Shown piece after piece: positions 33,220 through 44,119 of a stretch of DNA of 64,000 nt. Each line of letters opens with the position of its first letter. Positions within the stretch are counted from its first letter, which is position 1. The stretch covers positions 3,472,001 to 3,536,000 of the forward strand of contig OZ218952.1 in assembly GCA_965112735.1 (NCBI GenBank). Direction: 5' to 3'. Source of the stretch: Phaeosaccion multiseriatum. Lineage: Eukaryota > Ochrophyta, other classes. The translations under genes were made by a program, and so were the position numbers. The notes under the pieces were generated by a model. It searched no databases and had not been told where the DNA came from. It was given only the letters and a program-made list of their open reading frames with translations.

Positions 33220-34383
33220 TGTGTGTGTATGCTTTCTAACTGTTTAAAGCACCCTTGGGGTGCCGTAGCTAGGTGCCAGTGGGGGGAAAGGATTTGTTTG
33301 GAGTGCCGTTATTATCTCGCTTAGGAACCCTACCCTTCCGAACCGTGACATCGCCCCAAGTCCTACTGAAGGCATGTGTGTCTCTGCTCTGCTCAGCTCT
33401 GTTGTGTGCCCATATGCCTCTGGGCTGCGCTACCGTGTAACCCATTCATCCACTGCCACCGCCCCGCACCCACTGCCATCCCATCCCACCCCATCCACTG
33501 CCATCCCACCCCACCCCACCACCCCTCCTTAGACCGAATACAAGTACCGGGGTGACGAGAAGGCCCCTGAAATGCTCTCCACGCTCTTTGCGGCGGGCAC
33601 TCGGGACCTCATCTCTGCGCTGCCCTCTGTGTGGGACGGGTCTGTGAGCAGGGCCGAGCAGCAGCACGAGGCTGCCACTCCGGCGGCCAAAATCTCCCCG
33701 GAGGAGGCGATGGTGGACTTTGAGGGGCAGACGGCGCTGAACATTCACAACAAGGTGATAGACAGACAGACAGACAGACAGACAGAAAGACAGGCGGGCA
33801 GACAGACAGACACAGGCAGAAAGACAGACGGGCAGACAGACAGACAGACCGACAGACAGACCGACAGAAAGAGAGGCAGACAGGCAGACAGAGAGATCGA
33901 TCGACAGACACCCACCCACAATCATACACGAACGGACACACGCAAACAGCACACTGATGTCAAGGATTGATGTACTTACCCTGCCTCTTCCTGCCTCTTC
34001 CTGCCTCCTTCGCGTCTACCTCGTGCGCAAAGGTGCGAGCGTTGGCGGGCTGGCCAGGCACATGGGCCAACTTCAGCTGGGGAGGGAGCAGCGAGGCCAA
34101 GAAACTGAAACTCATCACCACGGCTGTGGAGCCAGATACAGGGGGGGAGACCCCCTCGCGCGAGGTTGAGCTCGTAGGCAAGAGCTTGCGCGTGGTGTGC
34201 GGGGATGGGAGCTGCCTGCAGGTCTTGGAGGTGCAGCCGCCGAGCAAGAAGGCAATGGATGCCAAGTCCTTCGTCAATGGCCTCAAGGGGCAGGTCAGCA
34301 AAGACGCCGACCCGGAGACCGCCGCCGCGGCCATGAAAGTTCGCTGGATACCCAACGATCCACCAACGACAGCGGCGACATAA
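31837..34383 (+). CDS. methionyl-tRNA formyltransferase, organelle-targeted
   Basis: Exons: 31837-32395, 32648-32802, 32964-33146, 33533-33754, 34033-34383; 489 aa, all joins in phase. The enzyme formylates Met-tRNAi for organellar translation initiation. Family landmarks are RVVFLGTPDVAAEALQLL, RKRKLTPSPVQLLA, PELCITAAYGQFLPRKFLEI, LNVHPSLLPLWRGASPVQRSL (the Asn and His of the catalytic triad) and LKMDSGPIVRQ (the Asp). The C-terminal tRNA-binding domain has LAGWPGTW and VVCGDGSCLQVLEVQPPSKK. The N-terminal 100 or so residues hold a hydrophobic segment (PLLLAMLLILLNLN) followed by an Ala-rich, then basic Ser/Arg-rich stretch, compatible with a bipartite plastid-targeting leader. In-frame ATGs at 31678 and 31954 are alternative starts. 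A piece of its last exon has been copied twice downstream (38823, 46525). Confidence 0.9.
33178..33900. repeat. (TG)n at 33178-33230 and (CAGA)n at 33764-33900
   Basis: Two microsatellites in introns 3 and 4 of the formyltransferase gene, each starting within 35 bp of a 5' splice site; the exon between them (33533-33754) is not repetitive. Confidence 0.85.
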
Positions 34384-34560
34384 GACTAGATCAAACACGA
34401 TACACACTCGAGTGTCCTCCGCAGAGTGTTCCGCTGTACCATGGGCATTCCTTTGGCAGTCCACCGAGTTTCCTCATTCCACACTCCCAAAGGTCACAAA
34501 CGTGCTTGTTTCCTTGAGCGTCCCATCTCCCATGCAATCATAAAACCCGTCCTGTCTGCC
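34384..34560. other. spacer between formyltransferase and the duplicated block
   Basis: Single-copy sequence in this window. The left edge of homology with the FANCB-like gene begins at 34561. Confidence 0.6.
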
Positions 34561-35220
34561 TCTTGAGGATCCAAGTGGGCGTCAGTCATGCGTAGGAGAT
34601 GATGAAGGGGGCGGGAGTTGCAGGAGCAAGAGCAGCGGAGGGGTCGTGGCAGGCTAAGCACACAAGTCTCAAGGACGGCAAGGACGGGCAAACACTGTTG
34701 CTGTCCACGTCGTTGCTCGTTTCCATACCCAGCCCCATGCCAGTTCCATGCCCAGCCCCCCGAAGTTAGAGTCACCACCACGCACCGCCACCTCCTCGTC
34801 AGCCTGGGTACTTCCTCCTTCGCTCCGCTCTCTTTCTGTCTCTTCCATGTCGCCCTCCTCTTCTTCTCCGCCGCCATCTTCCCCCTCCTGTCTCGCTGGT
34901 ACCTCTCCCTTCCTTTGCTGCCGCTGGGGAGGAAGGAACAGAAGAATGCACACACAATGACACAATTGTCCCTCGTGGAGAACCTCTGCCGTAGACAGCA
35001 CCCTTGCATCGCGCGCCAAGCTACAAAAGCGAGTGTCCCCCGCAGAGTCGTGCTCATTTCCCTTGCTTTTTGCTTATCAGCCGATTATCCTCTTTCCTCC
35101 CCCTCCCAATCAGCCGTACTGCCCATCCCCCCTCTTCCGACGGCGCCAGCGCTGCTGTTGCTGCGGCTTCTCCTTGTTCTTGTCATTATCTTCCTCCTCG
35201 GTGACGCTCCTTCGCTCCAT
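34561..35220 (-). pseudogene. FANCB-like 5' fragment, copy 0
   Basis: Aligns with the first part of the FANCB-like gene at 51090-51846 (shared ARVLSTAEVLHEGQLCHC and GGSTQADEEVAVRGGDSNFG). It stops homology at 34561, after LRLVCLACHD. It carries the same 72-nt in-frame deletion as copies A and B, and an extra 7 nt near 35068-35075 that puts the N-terminal frame into a stop. At 35254 it is joined directly to the interior of copy A, so the PPR gene and the rest of the FANCB-like gene that should lie between are missing. Confidence 0.75.
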
Positions 35221-35253
35221 CGGCCAGCAGCATTCGACACTCAACAGAGAGAG

Positions 35254-36279
35254 CCAACTGCCTCATGACGATGGCATCGTCACCACAAGTGAGTCGATCC
35301 GTCTGAGAGCCGGTAGGAGGAGCGACACCAGCAGCTGCTGTCGATACCAAAGACGGCCACAGCAGTCGCTCCACGCTCCAGTCCAGTGATGCCAGACGGG
35401 GTGTTGCTCCACTTCCCGCTGCTGGTGCCCCTGCCGCTGCTGCCATGGATGCCACGGAAGATGCTCTCCCCTGCTCATCGAGGCGAGGGCGCCACACCAC
35501 AACGTTTCTTCCCTCATGGGAGCAGGCAGCCACAGCTGGTCCATCCACGATGGCGAACTGCCACCCGTCCGCTGCTGCTTCTCCTGCTGCTTCTGCTGTT
35601 GGTCGTACGCATCTCCTCCCCTCCCCTTCCTTCCTATCTTGAGGGTCCAAGTGGGCGTCAGTCATGTGTAGCGCATCTCCAAACTCCAAGTCGTGCACTT
35701 CGAAGGCGGCGGCAGTTGCAGCAGCAGTAGCAGCGGAGAGGTCGTGGCAGGCTAAGCACACAAGTCTCAAGGACGGCAAGGAGGGGCAAAAACTGTTGCT
35801 GCCCACGTCGTTGCTCGTTTCCATGTCCAGCCCACCGAAGTTAGAGTCACCACCACGCACCGCCACCTCCTCGTCAGCCTGGGTACTTCCTCCTTCGCTC
35901 CGCTCTCTCTCTGTCTCTTCAGTGTCGCCCTCCTCTTCTTCTCCGCCGCCATCTTCCCCCTCCTGTCTCCCTGGTACCTCTCCCTTCCTTTGCTGCCGCT
36001 GGGGAGGAAGGAACAGAAGAATGCACACACAATGACACAATTGTCCCTCGTGGAGAGCCTCTGCCGTAGACAGCACCCTTGCATCGCGCGACAAGCTACA
36101 AAAGCGAGAGTTCCCCAGCTCATTTCCTTTGCTTATCAGCCGATTATCCTCTTTCCTCCCCCTCCCAATCAGCCGTACTGCCCATCCCCCCTCTTCCGAC
36201 GGCGCCAGCGCTGCTGTTGCTGCGGCTGCTCCTTCTTCTTGTCATTATCTTCCTCCTCGGTGACGCTCCTTCGCTCCAT
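35254..36279 (-). pseudogene. FANCB-like gene, copy A, truncated
   Basis: Open from about 36094 down to 35254 with the same protein as copy C (LRLVCLACHDLS, FEVHDLEFGDALHMTDAHLD, WQFAIVDGPAVAACSHEGRN, LDWSVERLLWPSL). At 35254 the frame runs into copy 0 promoter-side sequence, so exon 1 loses its 3' part and splice donor, and exon 2 is absent. The N-terminus also lacks two segments present in copy C, one of them frame-breaking (about 36165-36175). It could not make a complete protein. Confidence 0.75.
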
Positions 36280-36427
36280 CGGCCAGCAGCATTCGACACT
36301 CAACAGAGAGAGCGAATTGGATGGTGCCTGTGTTGGTCCTCCGCCCCAGCTCACAGCTAGCCAGTGGGAATCCTTATCCTTTCTCATCCTCGAGAGATTG
36401 GAGAGCAGTAAGAGCTTACGACAGAAA

Positions 36428-38661
36428 ATGTTGATGATGAGAGCGATGTCGTTGAGGGGAGTGGCCAGAGCGTGCTACTCCTCTTGCATTGGCAGGAATA
36501 GAAGAGGACCCGCAGCAGTAGGAGACACCGGTGTGCCGACTCTACTCTCCCTCAGCAGAAGCAGCTGCCGCAGCAATGGTCCTGCTACTCTACTGGGGGA
36601 AGTGACAAGTCGAGACAGATACGGCTTATGAGGGAGATCCAGGATCTGGGGAGGAGAAAGGATTGGAAGAAGGTTGCACCTACTCTGGAGCGCGCACGGC
36701 GAGAGGGCCTCAAGCCCAACCAGTACTGTTTGAATGCTGCGATTACCGCGATTGGGAAGAGTGGGCGGTGGAAGGGCGCTTTGAGACTTCTGGACGAGAT
36801 GAAAGCAGAAGGACTCTCTCCGGATGTAATCAGCTACAGCTCCGCCATTGACGCATGCGCCAGGGCCAGCCAACACGTGGAGGCAATGGGTTTACTGAGG
36901 GAGATGAAGGCGGAAGGACTCGCTCCGGATGTAATCAGCTACAGCTCCACCATTAACGCATGCGCCAAGGCCAGCCAACAGGTGGAGGCATTGAGTTTAC
37001 TGAGGGATATGAAGGCAGAAGGACTCACTCCCAACGAAATCAGCTACAGCTCCGCCATTGACGCATGCGCCAGGGCCAACCAACACATGAAGGCATTGGT
37101 TTTACTGAGGGAGATGAAGGCGGAAGGACTCGCTCCCAACGAAATCAGCTACAACTCCACCATTAACGCATGCGCCAAGGCCAGCCAACACGTGGAGGCA
37201 ATGGGTTTACTGAGGGAGATGAAGGCAGAAGGACTCGCTCCGGATGCAATCAGCTACAGCTCCGCCATTAACGCATGCGCCAAGGCCAGCCAACACGTGG
37301 AGGCAATGAGTTTACTGAGGGAGATGAAGGCAGAAGGACTCGCTCCCAATGTAATCAGCTACAGCTCCACCATTAACGCATGCGCCAAGGCCGGCCAACA
37401 CGCGGAGGCAATGTGTTTACTGAGGGAGATGAAGGCGGAAGGACTCGCTCCCAATGTAATCAGCTACAACTCCACCATTAACGCATGCGCCAGGGCCAGC
37501 CAACACGTGGAGGCATTGGTCTTACTGAGGGAGATGAAGGCGGAAGGACTCACTCCCAATGAAATCAGCTATAGCTCCACCATTAACGCATACGCCAAGG
37601 CCAGCCAACACGTGGAGGCATTGGTCTTACTGAAGGAGATGAAGGCGGAAGGACTCGCTCCCAATGAAATCAGCTACAGCTCCACCATTAACGCATGCGC
37701 CAAGGCCAGCCAACACGTGGAGGCAATGAGTTTACTGAGGGAGATGAAGGCAGAAGGACTCGCTCCGGATGTAATCAGCTACAGCTCCACCATTAACGCA
37801 TGCGCCAAGGCCGGCCAACACGTGGAGGCATTGGTCTTACTGAGGGAGATGAAGGCGGAAGGACTCACTCCCAATGAAATCAGCTACAGCTCCACCATTA
37901 ACGCATACGCCAAGGCCGGCCAACACTTGGAGGCATTGGTTTTGCTGAGGGAGATGAAGGCGGAAGGACTCGCTCCGGATGAAATCAGCTACAACTCCAC
38001 CATTAACGCATGCGCCAAGGCCAACCAGCACGTGGAGGCATTGGTTTTGCTGAGGGAGATGAAGACGGAAGGACTCGCTCCGGATGTAATCAGCTACAGC
38101 TCCACCATTAACGCATGCGCCAGGGGCAGCCAACACGTGGAGGCATTGGTTTTGCTGAGGGAGATGAAGGCAGAAGGATTCACTCCGGATGAAATCAGCT
38201 ACAGCTCAACCATTGACGCATGCGCCAAGGCCAGCCAGCACGTGGAGGCATTGGTTTTACTGAGGGAGATGAAGGCGGAGGGACTCGCTCCGGACGTAAT
38301 CAGCTACACCGCTACGATTGATGCTCTGCAGGAGGGTGGAGACGAGGAGGCTGCTGACGAGCTGTACGCAGAGGCCGTATCGCAAGGGGTCTTGAATCAC
38401 TGGAGGAAAGGGGGGCAGTTGATGGACTTGCACGAGTTCAGCAGGGGAACGAGCAAGGCAGCGCTTCGTCACGCGCTCTCAGAGGCGAAGCCGGGTGCTG
38501 AGGTCAAAGTCATCACAGGCCGAGGCCGAGGCAGTGAGGACGGCGTCAGCGTTCTCAAGCCCGCGGTGCTGGCCTACTTGCAGGAAAGAGCAGGAGTCGA
38601 AGTACGGGAAGACGAACGTAACCCGGGGAGGGTGGTGATGCGAGTCACAGGTGCGCGATGA
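36428..38661 (+). CDS. PPR-SMR protein, copy b, targeting peptide separated by a frameshift
   Basis: Nearly identical to copy c, with about 15 PPR motifs and a C-terminal SMR-like domain. The targeting peptide (MLMMRAMSLRGVARACYSS, ATG 36428) is followed at about 36530 by a net 10-nt deletion relative to copy c (CTGCTGAACG missing), which sends that frame to a stop at 36629-36631. The PPR frame stays open from the ATG at 36628 to 38661 (677 aa) and could be translated on its own, but without the import signal. Either a pseudogene in the making or a protein moved to the cytosol. One PPR motif differs from copy c in its base-specifying residue 35. Confidence 0.8.
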
Positions 38662-39333
38662 TGCTACCATTGATGGGCGTCGAAGGCATACCCCGTGAGT
38701 CTCAGTTGCATCCTGGCCTTGGTCCTATCACTCGGCCAAATTGTCGGGTGGCTGTGGAGCGGGATGACGGCAGCAACTGAGCACTAGTTGAGTACTAGTG
38801 TTATGTGGCCGGAAGGGGCCAGCCCTCGCGCCAGGTTGACCTCGTGGGTAAGACCTTGCGGGTGAAGAGCTTGCGCATGGTGTGCGGGGATGGGATCTGC
38901 CTACAGGTTTTGTAGGTGCAGCTGGATACCGGGCCATCCCAACGACAGGGGGCGAGTAGGCAGAGAAGAGATAGGTAAATGGGTGGATACATGTCGAGCT
39001 CACATACGTTACTTCCTTGATGCAATGTACTTGGCTTTCCTGTTGCTTCGGAATGCTGTCATATCGCGCTGCGTCTCGTTGGACTGATGCTGCGTGCTGC
39101 TGCTGCTGCTGGTGGTTGTCCATTCGTCGTCCTGGCCCCCGTTTCCGCGGGGACTCGGCGGCGGAACAAAAGGGTGCAACGGGTGTAACGGGTGCCCGTT
39201 GGGGGTCGGACAGGAGAAGGGAAAAGAAAAAAGGAAAGCACACGAGTCACAAGAAAGTGGCATTGAGTAGTCCCGGCCAGCACCTCAATCAATTACACAT
39301 CACCCTCCAGTTCCATCCCCACCCGCTGCCTGC
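38662..39333. other. spacer between convergent PPR-b and FANCB-like copy B
   Basis: Apart from the formyltransferase scrap there is no coding signal; presumed 3' UTRs. The same spacer recurs at 46364-47035. Confidence 0.6.
38823..38948 (+). pseudogene. captured 3' scrap of the methionyl-tRNA formyltransferase gene (unit 1)
   Basis: Reads SRQVDLVGKTLR, then VCGDGICLQVL followed by TAG, matching SREVELVGKSLR and VCGDGSCLQVLEVQPP of the last formyltransferase exon (34153-34252). The CGCTGGATACCCAACGAT end of that exon is also echoed. An 11-residue segment is disrupted by a small duplication. It lies just after the PPR-b stop, in the same orientation as the parent gene. Confidence 0.8.
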
Positions 39334-42276
39334 CTACCAAGAGCCCAGCCAGTGGCCCAGCAGGCCTGCCATGAGGGTATCGGATTGGCGCTGCAGGATG
39401 GCGTACGCTGCCATTTGGCGACGACGTCTGTGCTGCCGCCGGAACAAGCTAGCGCTCCGCTTCCGCCCAAGACGGCCCCGGCTCCCCTCCTCCTCCTCCT
39501 CCCCCTCCTCGTCTTCTTGTTCTCGCTGCTCGTCGCCATCGGGCCCCCAGTCTCGCTCCGTCCTGTGCAGAGCCAGTGCGCCTCCCACCTCCGTCCGCAA
39601 GGCCTCCAGGCAGCGTGTCATGGCAGCCACGCACTCCGGACTGCCCAAGTTGCTGCGCACCTCCACACCGCTCTCGGGATTAGCCGCCCCCAGCGCCGCG
39701 AGAAGGGGAATCACAAAGCCTCCCTCACGCGCCCACAGAGAGAGCGCCACTGCCTCTGTGGAGAAGCGCGTGGAGGAGACGCAGGCGCAGGGTGTGGTGG
39801 GGAGGAGGCGTTCCAGAGCCCGACCGATGGCCGCCATGAGACCGCTGGTGCCGGTGCTGCCCGACCCTTGAACTGCAGCAGTTGGTGATACAGCCGCAGC
39901 AGCAGAGCGAGTAGCAGTGAGCAGGAGCGCCGTGCTCAGTCCGGGGCTATAGTCCACCCCTCCCCGAGCGAGAGCAGCCTGCTTGTCCTGTTTCGTCTGC
40001 TGCCGTCGACGAGGGTGCCAAGGGTTTCCCCTCCGCCCTACACCGTCAGCACGGGCCTCGTCTGCACAGGGCCCCATCCATCTCACCCAGGGGGGCTCGC
40101 AGCAGAAACGGGCCATGCCCGTCGGGCCCGCTGCCGCTGCGGCGGAGGCAGAAGCCCCAAAGCTGCTGCCCATGTCGCTGCCCATGTCGCTGCCCTTGCC
40201 GCTATTGCCCATATGACTGTGGATGGAAGGTAGGCCGAGCATCTCCTGAGCGCTGATGTGGACATGCTCACAAGGATTCGAGTGGAAACGGCCGAAACTG
40301 ACATGCCCCCCCGCGCCAAACAGAGCTTCGCTCCCGGACCCTCGCCTCCTCCTCCTCCTCCAGCTGCTGCCCCTGTGCCTCTCCAGCCGTGCCTTCATCG
40401 CTGACACTTCCGAAGGGGTCTGTGCCTGCCAGCAACAGGAGATGAGCACAGGTACTCCTCCCGCGCCCTCCCCTGCCCCCACCGCCGCCCAGTGGCACAC
40501 GCTGCAGTCAAGAGAGAGGGGGGGACGTGTGCACATGCCGAAACAGTAGCAGACGCCCCCGGCTGCAGCAGCGCACAGCAGCCGCTCTGAGAGGCCAGGG
40601 GCCCGTGGGGCGTGGACAGGGACAGCTTCACACTCGTGGCTGCTGCGCCGCTGCGCCGAGGATTGAACACCCTCGCCCGCACCGAGAGGGTCGCGGATGG
40701 CCCGTCGAAAGCGTGAGCGACCTCGGAGATGCGAACCAGACAAGCGGTGGTGCTGTTTCTGCTGCTGGTGCTGCCGCTGCTGCTGCCCTGCCGGCCATTC
40801 GTCTGCTGCTGCTGTATCACCAACTGCTGGGGTGCTGCTCCAGCCGCACCCTTGCCGCTCCCCTCCCCACGGCCCACGCTCTGCTTGGCCTGCTTGGCTG
40901 CTGGCGAGGGGAGCATTGGCACCAGTCCTGTGCAGAACGCCTCGAAGACATTGCCGTGGTGCAGCCCTGCATCGGGGGGTGACGGACGGACGTGGCCGGA
41001 GTGGCCCCGCTGCTGTGTAGTGTAGGCCTTGGAAGTGATGACTTGCCACGAGGCCTTGAGGAGGAGGCGCTTGTCGCTGCACTTCCTGGCCAGGGACTGG
41101 AGACTTGTCTCCTCTGCACGCAGGCACATCTTCAGCGTTCTACACACTCGTGCGAGCTGCTCTGCGCGGTGCTGCTCCTCCTCCGCACGCCGCTGCTGCT
41201 GCTGTTGCTCTGATACGGAGGAGGAACTGGCGACTTTCCTCCTTCCAAGCCTCTCCCCTCCCTCTTTCACCGCCCCCTTGCTCTCCCTTCTGTCGCCTGG
41301 CCCGGTGCTGGGCTTTCCCTGATTCGTCTTCTTGGTCTTCTTCCTCGCCTTCTCCTTTCTTTTGCTGCCCACTTCCTTGCTCCTTGGAGACGCCAGTGCC
41401 AGTGCCATTCCCCTCGCCTTCCCCTCCTTCGCCTCCTTCTCCCCCTCTGCCCCCCCCTCGATGGCATCGTCGTGGTCTTCTCCTGCCGGCCTTCTCCTCT
41501 TCCTCCGGCGCCGCTCCCCGCCCAGTCCCTCCCCCTCCTTACCTCCCCGCCGCCTAGTGCTTCCTGCCAGCTCCGCGATGGCCACAAAACTGTGGGCGTG
41601 CAGCAGAGCGAGGTCATCCCGCTTGCCCTCTGCCCACAGAGAGGAGCAGTCCGTGGTGACCACATGCCTCACGACTTGCTTCAGCCGCACCCCTCTGCCG
41701 CCGCCTACTTCATCGCTCTGCTGCTGCTGGTGCTGCTGCTGCTGCTGCTGCCGAGGTATGATGACCACCTGCTCTCGGCCGTTTCCGAGCACATCACCAA
41801 CTGTGACTCCGGCTGCTCCACTGTAGCGCTCTATCACAGGGAGAACCGGGGAAAGAGAGAGGTCTCGAAAGGCGGAGGAGGGAGAGGGAGCTGGAGTGTC
41901 TCGCTCTTGGGTGGACGCGTGAGTCCCGTCAGCCTCATTCCTCACATTGCTCCTCTCATTGCTGCTGCCGCTGCTGCTGCTGCCGCTGATGCTGCTGCTG
42001 CCATGCCTGTCCGCGTCTCTGCTTCTACTGAGCAGCAGTACAGAGCCATCCCTGTCGGCGAGGTGTACGACAAGCACGCCTTCTCCGTCGTCGACAAGCG
42101 CTGGAGAACCAACATAGTAGGCCCGCAGCAGAAGCGGCGAGAAGGGTGGACAGAAGGTGACAGGGTGGGCATTGGGGTGGGGAGGAGTAAGCACCACTTG
42201 TATATGAGGAGAGTATGTAGCTGTGACGAAATGCAAGATCTGAGGGAAGGCTCAAGGACACCCACACCCACACATA

Positions 42277-42324
<48 letters not shown>

Positions 42325-42349
42325 CGCACACACACACACGCACACACAC

Positions 42350-42415
<66 letters not shown>

Positions 42416-43956
42416 ACCGACGTCAATGCTCAGAGGGCGACAAGGGAGCCGAACAGACTGCACGACTTCGCCGGACCGCACTTCAACCAAGCAGTGTGTC
42501 TGCATCATCATCATCCGCTGCTGCTGCTGCTGCTGGTGGTGGTGGTGGTAGTTGTACTTCACTTCGGCCGACCCCCCCTCCTCCTGTTTCTCCACCTCGT
42601 CCTCCTCCCAAAGAGGCTGAAGCCTACCCTCGCGCCGCCGCGTGACGTAAGCGTAACCCGTCATGCCTCTCTCTACGGAGGAGAACGGGCACTCGCCCAC
42701 TGGGTAAACGTCCATGACCCCCTCCAAGTCGCGTGGCAATCCACCATACGCTGCTATTTCGGAGGGCTTCCCGCCCTTGCCGATGGTCAGCTTTATCCAA
42801 GGCTCCTTCACGACCTCCGGATAAGGCCTCTCCTCCTCCTGCGGCTGCTGCTCCTGTATCCATCCATACTCGCGCCTTCCCCCCCGCCCGCCTCCGCACA
42901 GTATTTGAGCTGCGCCGTCTGTACTGCAGCCCAACTGCCTCATGACGATGGCAGAGTCACCACAAGTGAGTCGATCCGTCTGAGAGCCAGTAGGAGGAGC
43001 GACATCAGTAGCTGCTGTCGATACCAAAGACGGCCACAGCAGTCGCTCCATGCTCCAGTCCAGTGATGCCAGAGGGGGTGTTGCTCCACTTCCCGCCGCT
43101 GGTGCCCCTGCCGCTGCTGCCATGGATGCCACGGAAGATGCTCTCCCCTGCTCATCGAGGCGAGGGCGCCACACCACAACGTTTCTTCCCTCATGGGAGC
43201 AGGCAACCACAGCTGGTCCATCCACGATGGCGAACTGCCACCCGTCCGCTGCTGCTTCTCCTGCTGCTTCTGCTGTTGGTCGTACGCATCTCCTCCCCTC
43301 CCCTTCCTTCCTATCTTGAGGGTCCAAGTGGGCGTCAGTCATGTGTAGCGCATCTCCAAACTCCAAGTCGTGCACTTCGAAGGCGGCGGCAGTTGCAGCA
43401 GCAGTAGCAGCGGAGAGGTCGTGGCAGGCTAAGCACACAAGTCTCAAGGACGGCAAGGAGGGGCAAAAACTGTTGCTGCCCACGTCGTTGCTCGTTTCCA
43501 TGTCCAGCCCACCGAAGTTAGAGTCACCACCACGCACCGCCACCTCCTCGTCAGCCTGGGTACTTCCTCCTTCGCTCCGCTCTCTCTCTGTCTCTTCAGT
43601 GTCGCCCTCCTCTTCTTCTCCGCCGCCATCTTCCCCCTCCTGTCTCCCTGGTACCTCTCCCTTCCTTTGCTGCCGCTGGGGAGGAAGGAACAGAAGAATG
43701 CACACACAATGACACAATTGTCCCTCGTGGAGAGCCTCTGCCGTAGGCAGCACCCTTGCATCGCGCGACAAGCTACAAAAGCGAGAGTCCCCCAGCTCAT
43801 TTCCTTTGCTTATCAGCCGATGATCCTCTTTCCTCCCCCTCCCAATCAGCCGTACTGCCCATCCCCCCTCTTCCGACGGCGCCAGCGCTGCTGTTGCTGC
43901 GGCTGCTCCTTCTTCTTGTCATTATCTTCCTCCTCGGTGACGCTCCTTCGCTCCAT
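39334..43956 (-). pseudogene. FANCB-like gene, copy B, frameshifted
   Basis: Same two-exon structure as copy C (exon 1 to 42418, exon 2 from 42100 to 39334). Within exon 2 copy B has CCC at 40488-40490 where copy C has CCCC, so the frame shifts after ...LLTAACATG and stops near 40395. The remaining 350 or so residues are open only in another frame. The 5' end also carries a 72-nt in-frame deletion and a separate frame-breaking deletion (about 43838-43848) relative to copy C. Very likely non-functional. The intron holds a (CA)n array at 42278-42414. Confidence 0.8.
42278..42414. repeat. (CA)n microsatellite in the copy B intron
   Basis: CA array ending 3 bp from the 5' splice site of the FANCB-like intron. 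Its length difference from 49984-50176 explains most of the offset between units 1 and 2. Confidence 0.95.
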
Positions 43957-44119
43957 CGGCCAGCAGCATTCGACACTCAACAGAGAGAGCGAATTGGATG
44001 GTGCATGTGTTGGTCCTCCGCCCCAGCTCACAGCTAGCCAGTGGGAATCCTTATCCTTTCGATATCTCCTTTCTCATCCTCGAGAGAGATTGGAGAGCAG
44101 TAAGAGCTTACGACAGAAA

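Larger units (their letters stand above)
35254..42930. repeat. segmental duplication unit 1 (7677 bp)
   Basis: Starts at CCAACTGCCTCATGACGATG (35254), which recurs at 42931 and 50697. It contains, in order: FANCB-like copy A 5' part, PPR-b, the formyltransferase scrap and most of FANCB-like copy B. Spacing against unit 2 is constant (7702 bp) over long stretches and changes only at microsatellites and small indels, showing a recent tandem duplication. Confidence 0.95.

Noticed and set aside
37837-38136. Minus-strand ORFs opposite the PPR arrays
   Set aside because: Mirror translations of the PPR repeat; they recur at every copy and have no independent support.
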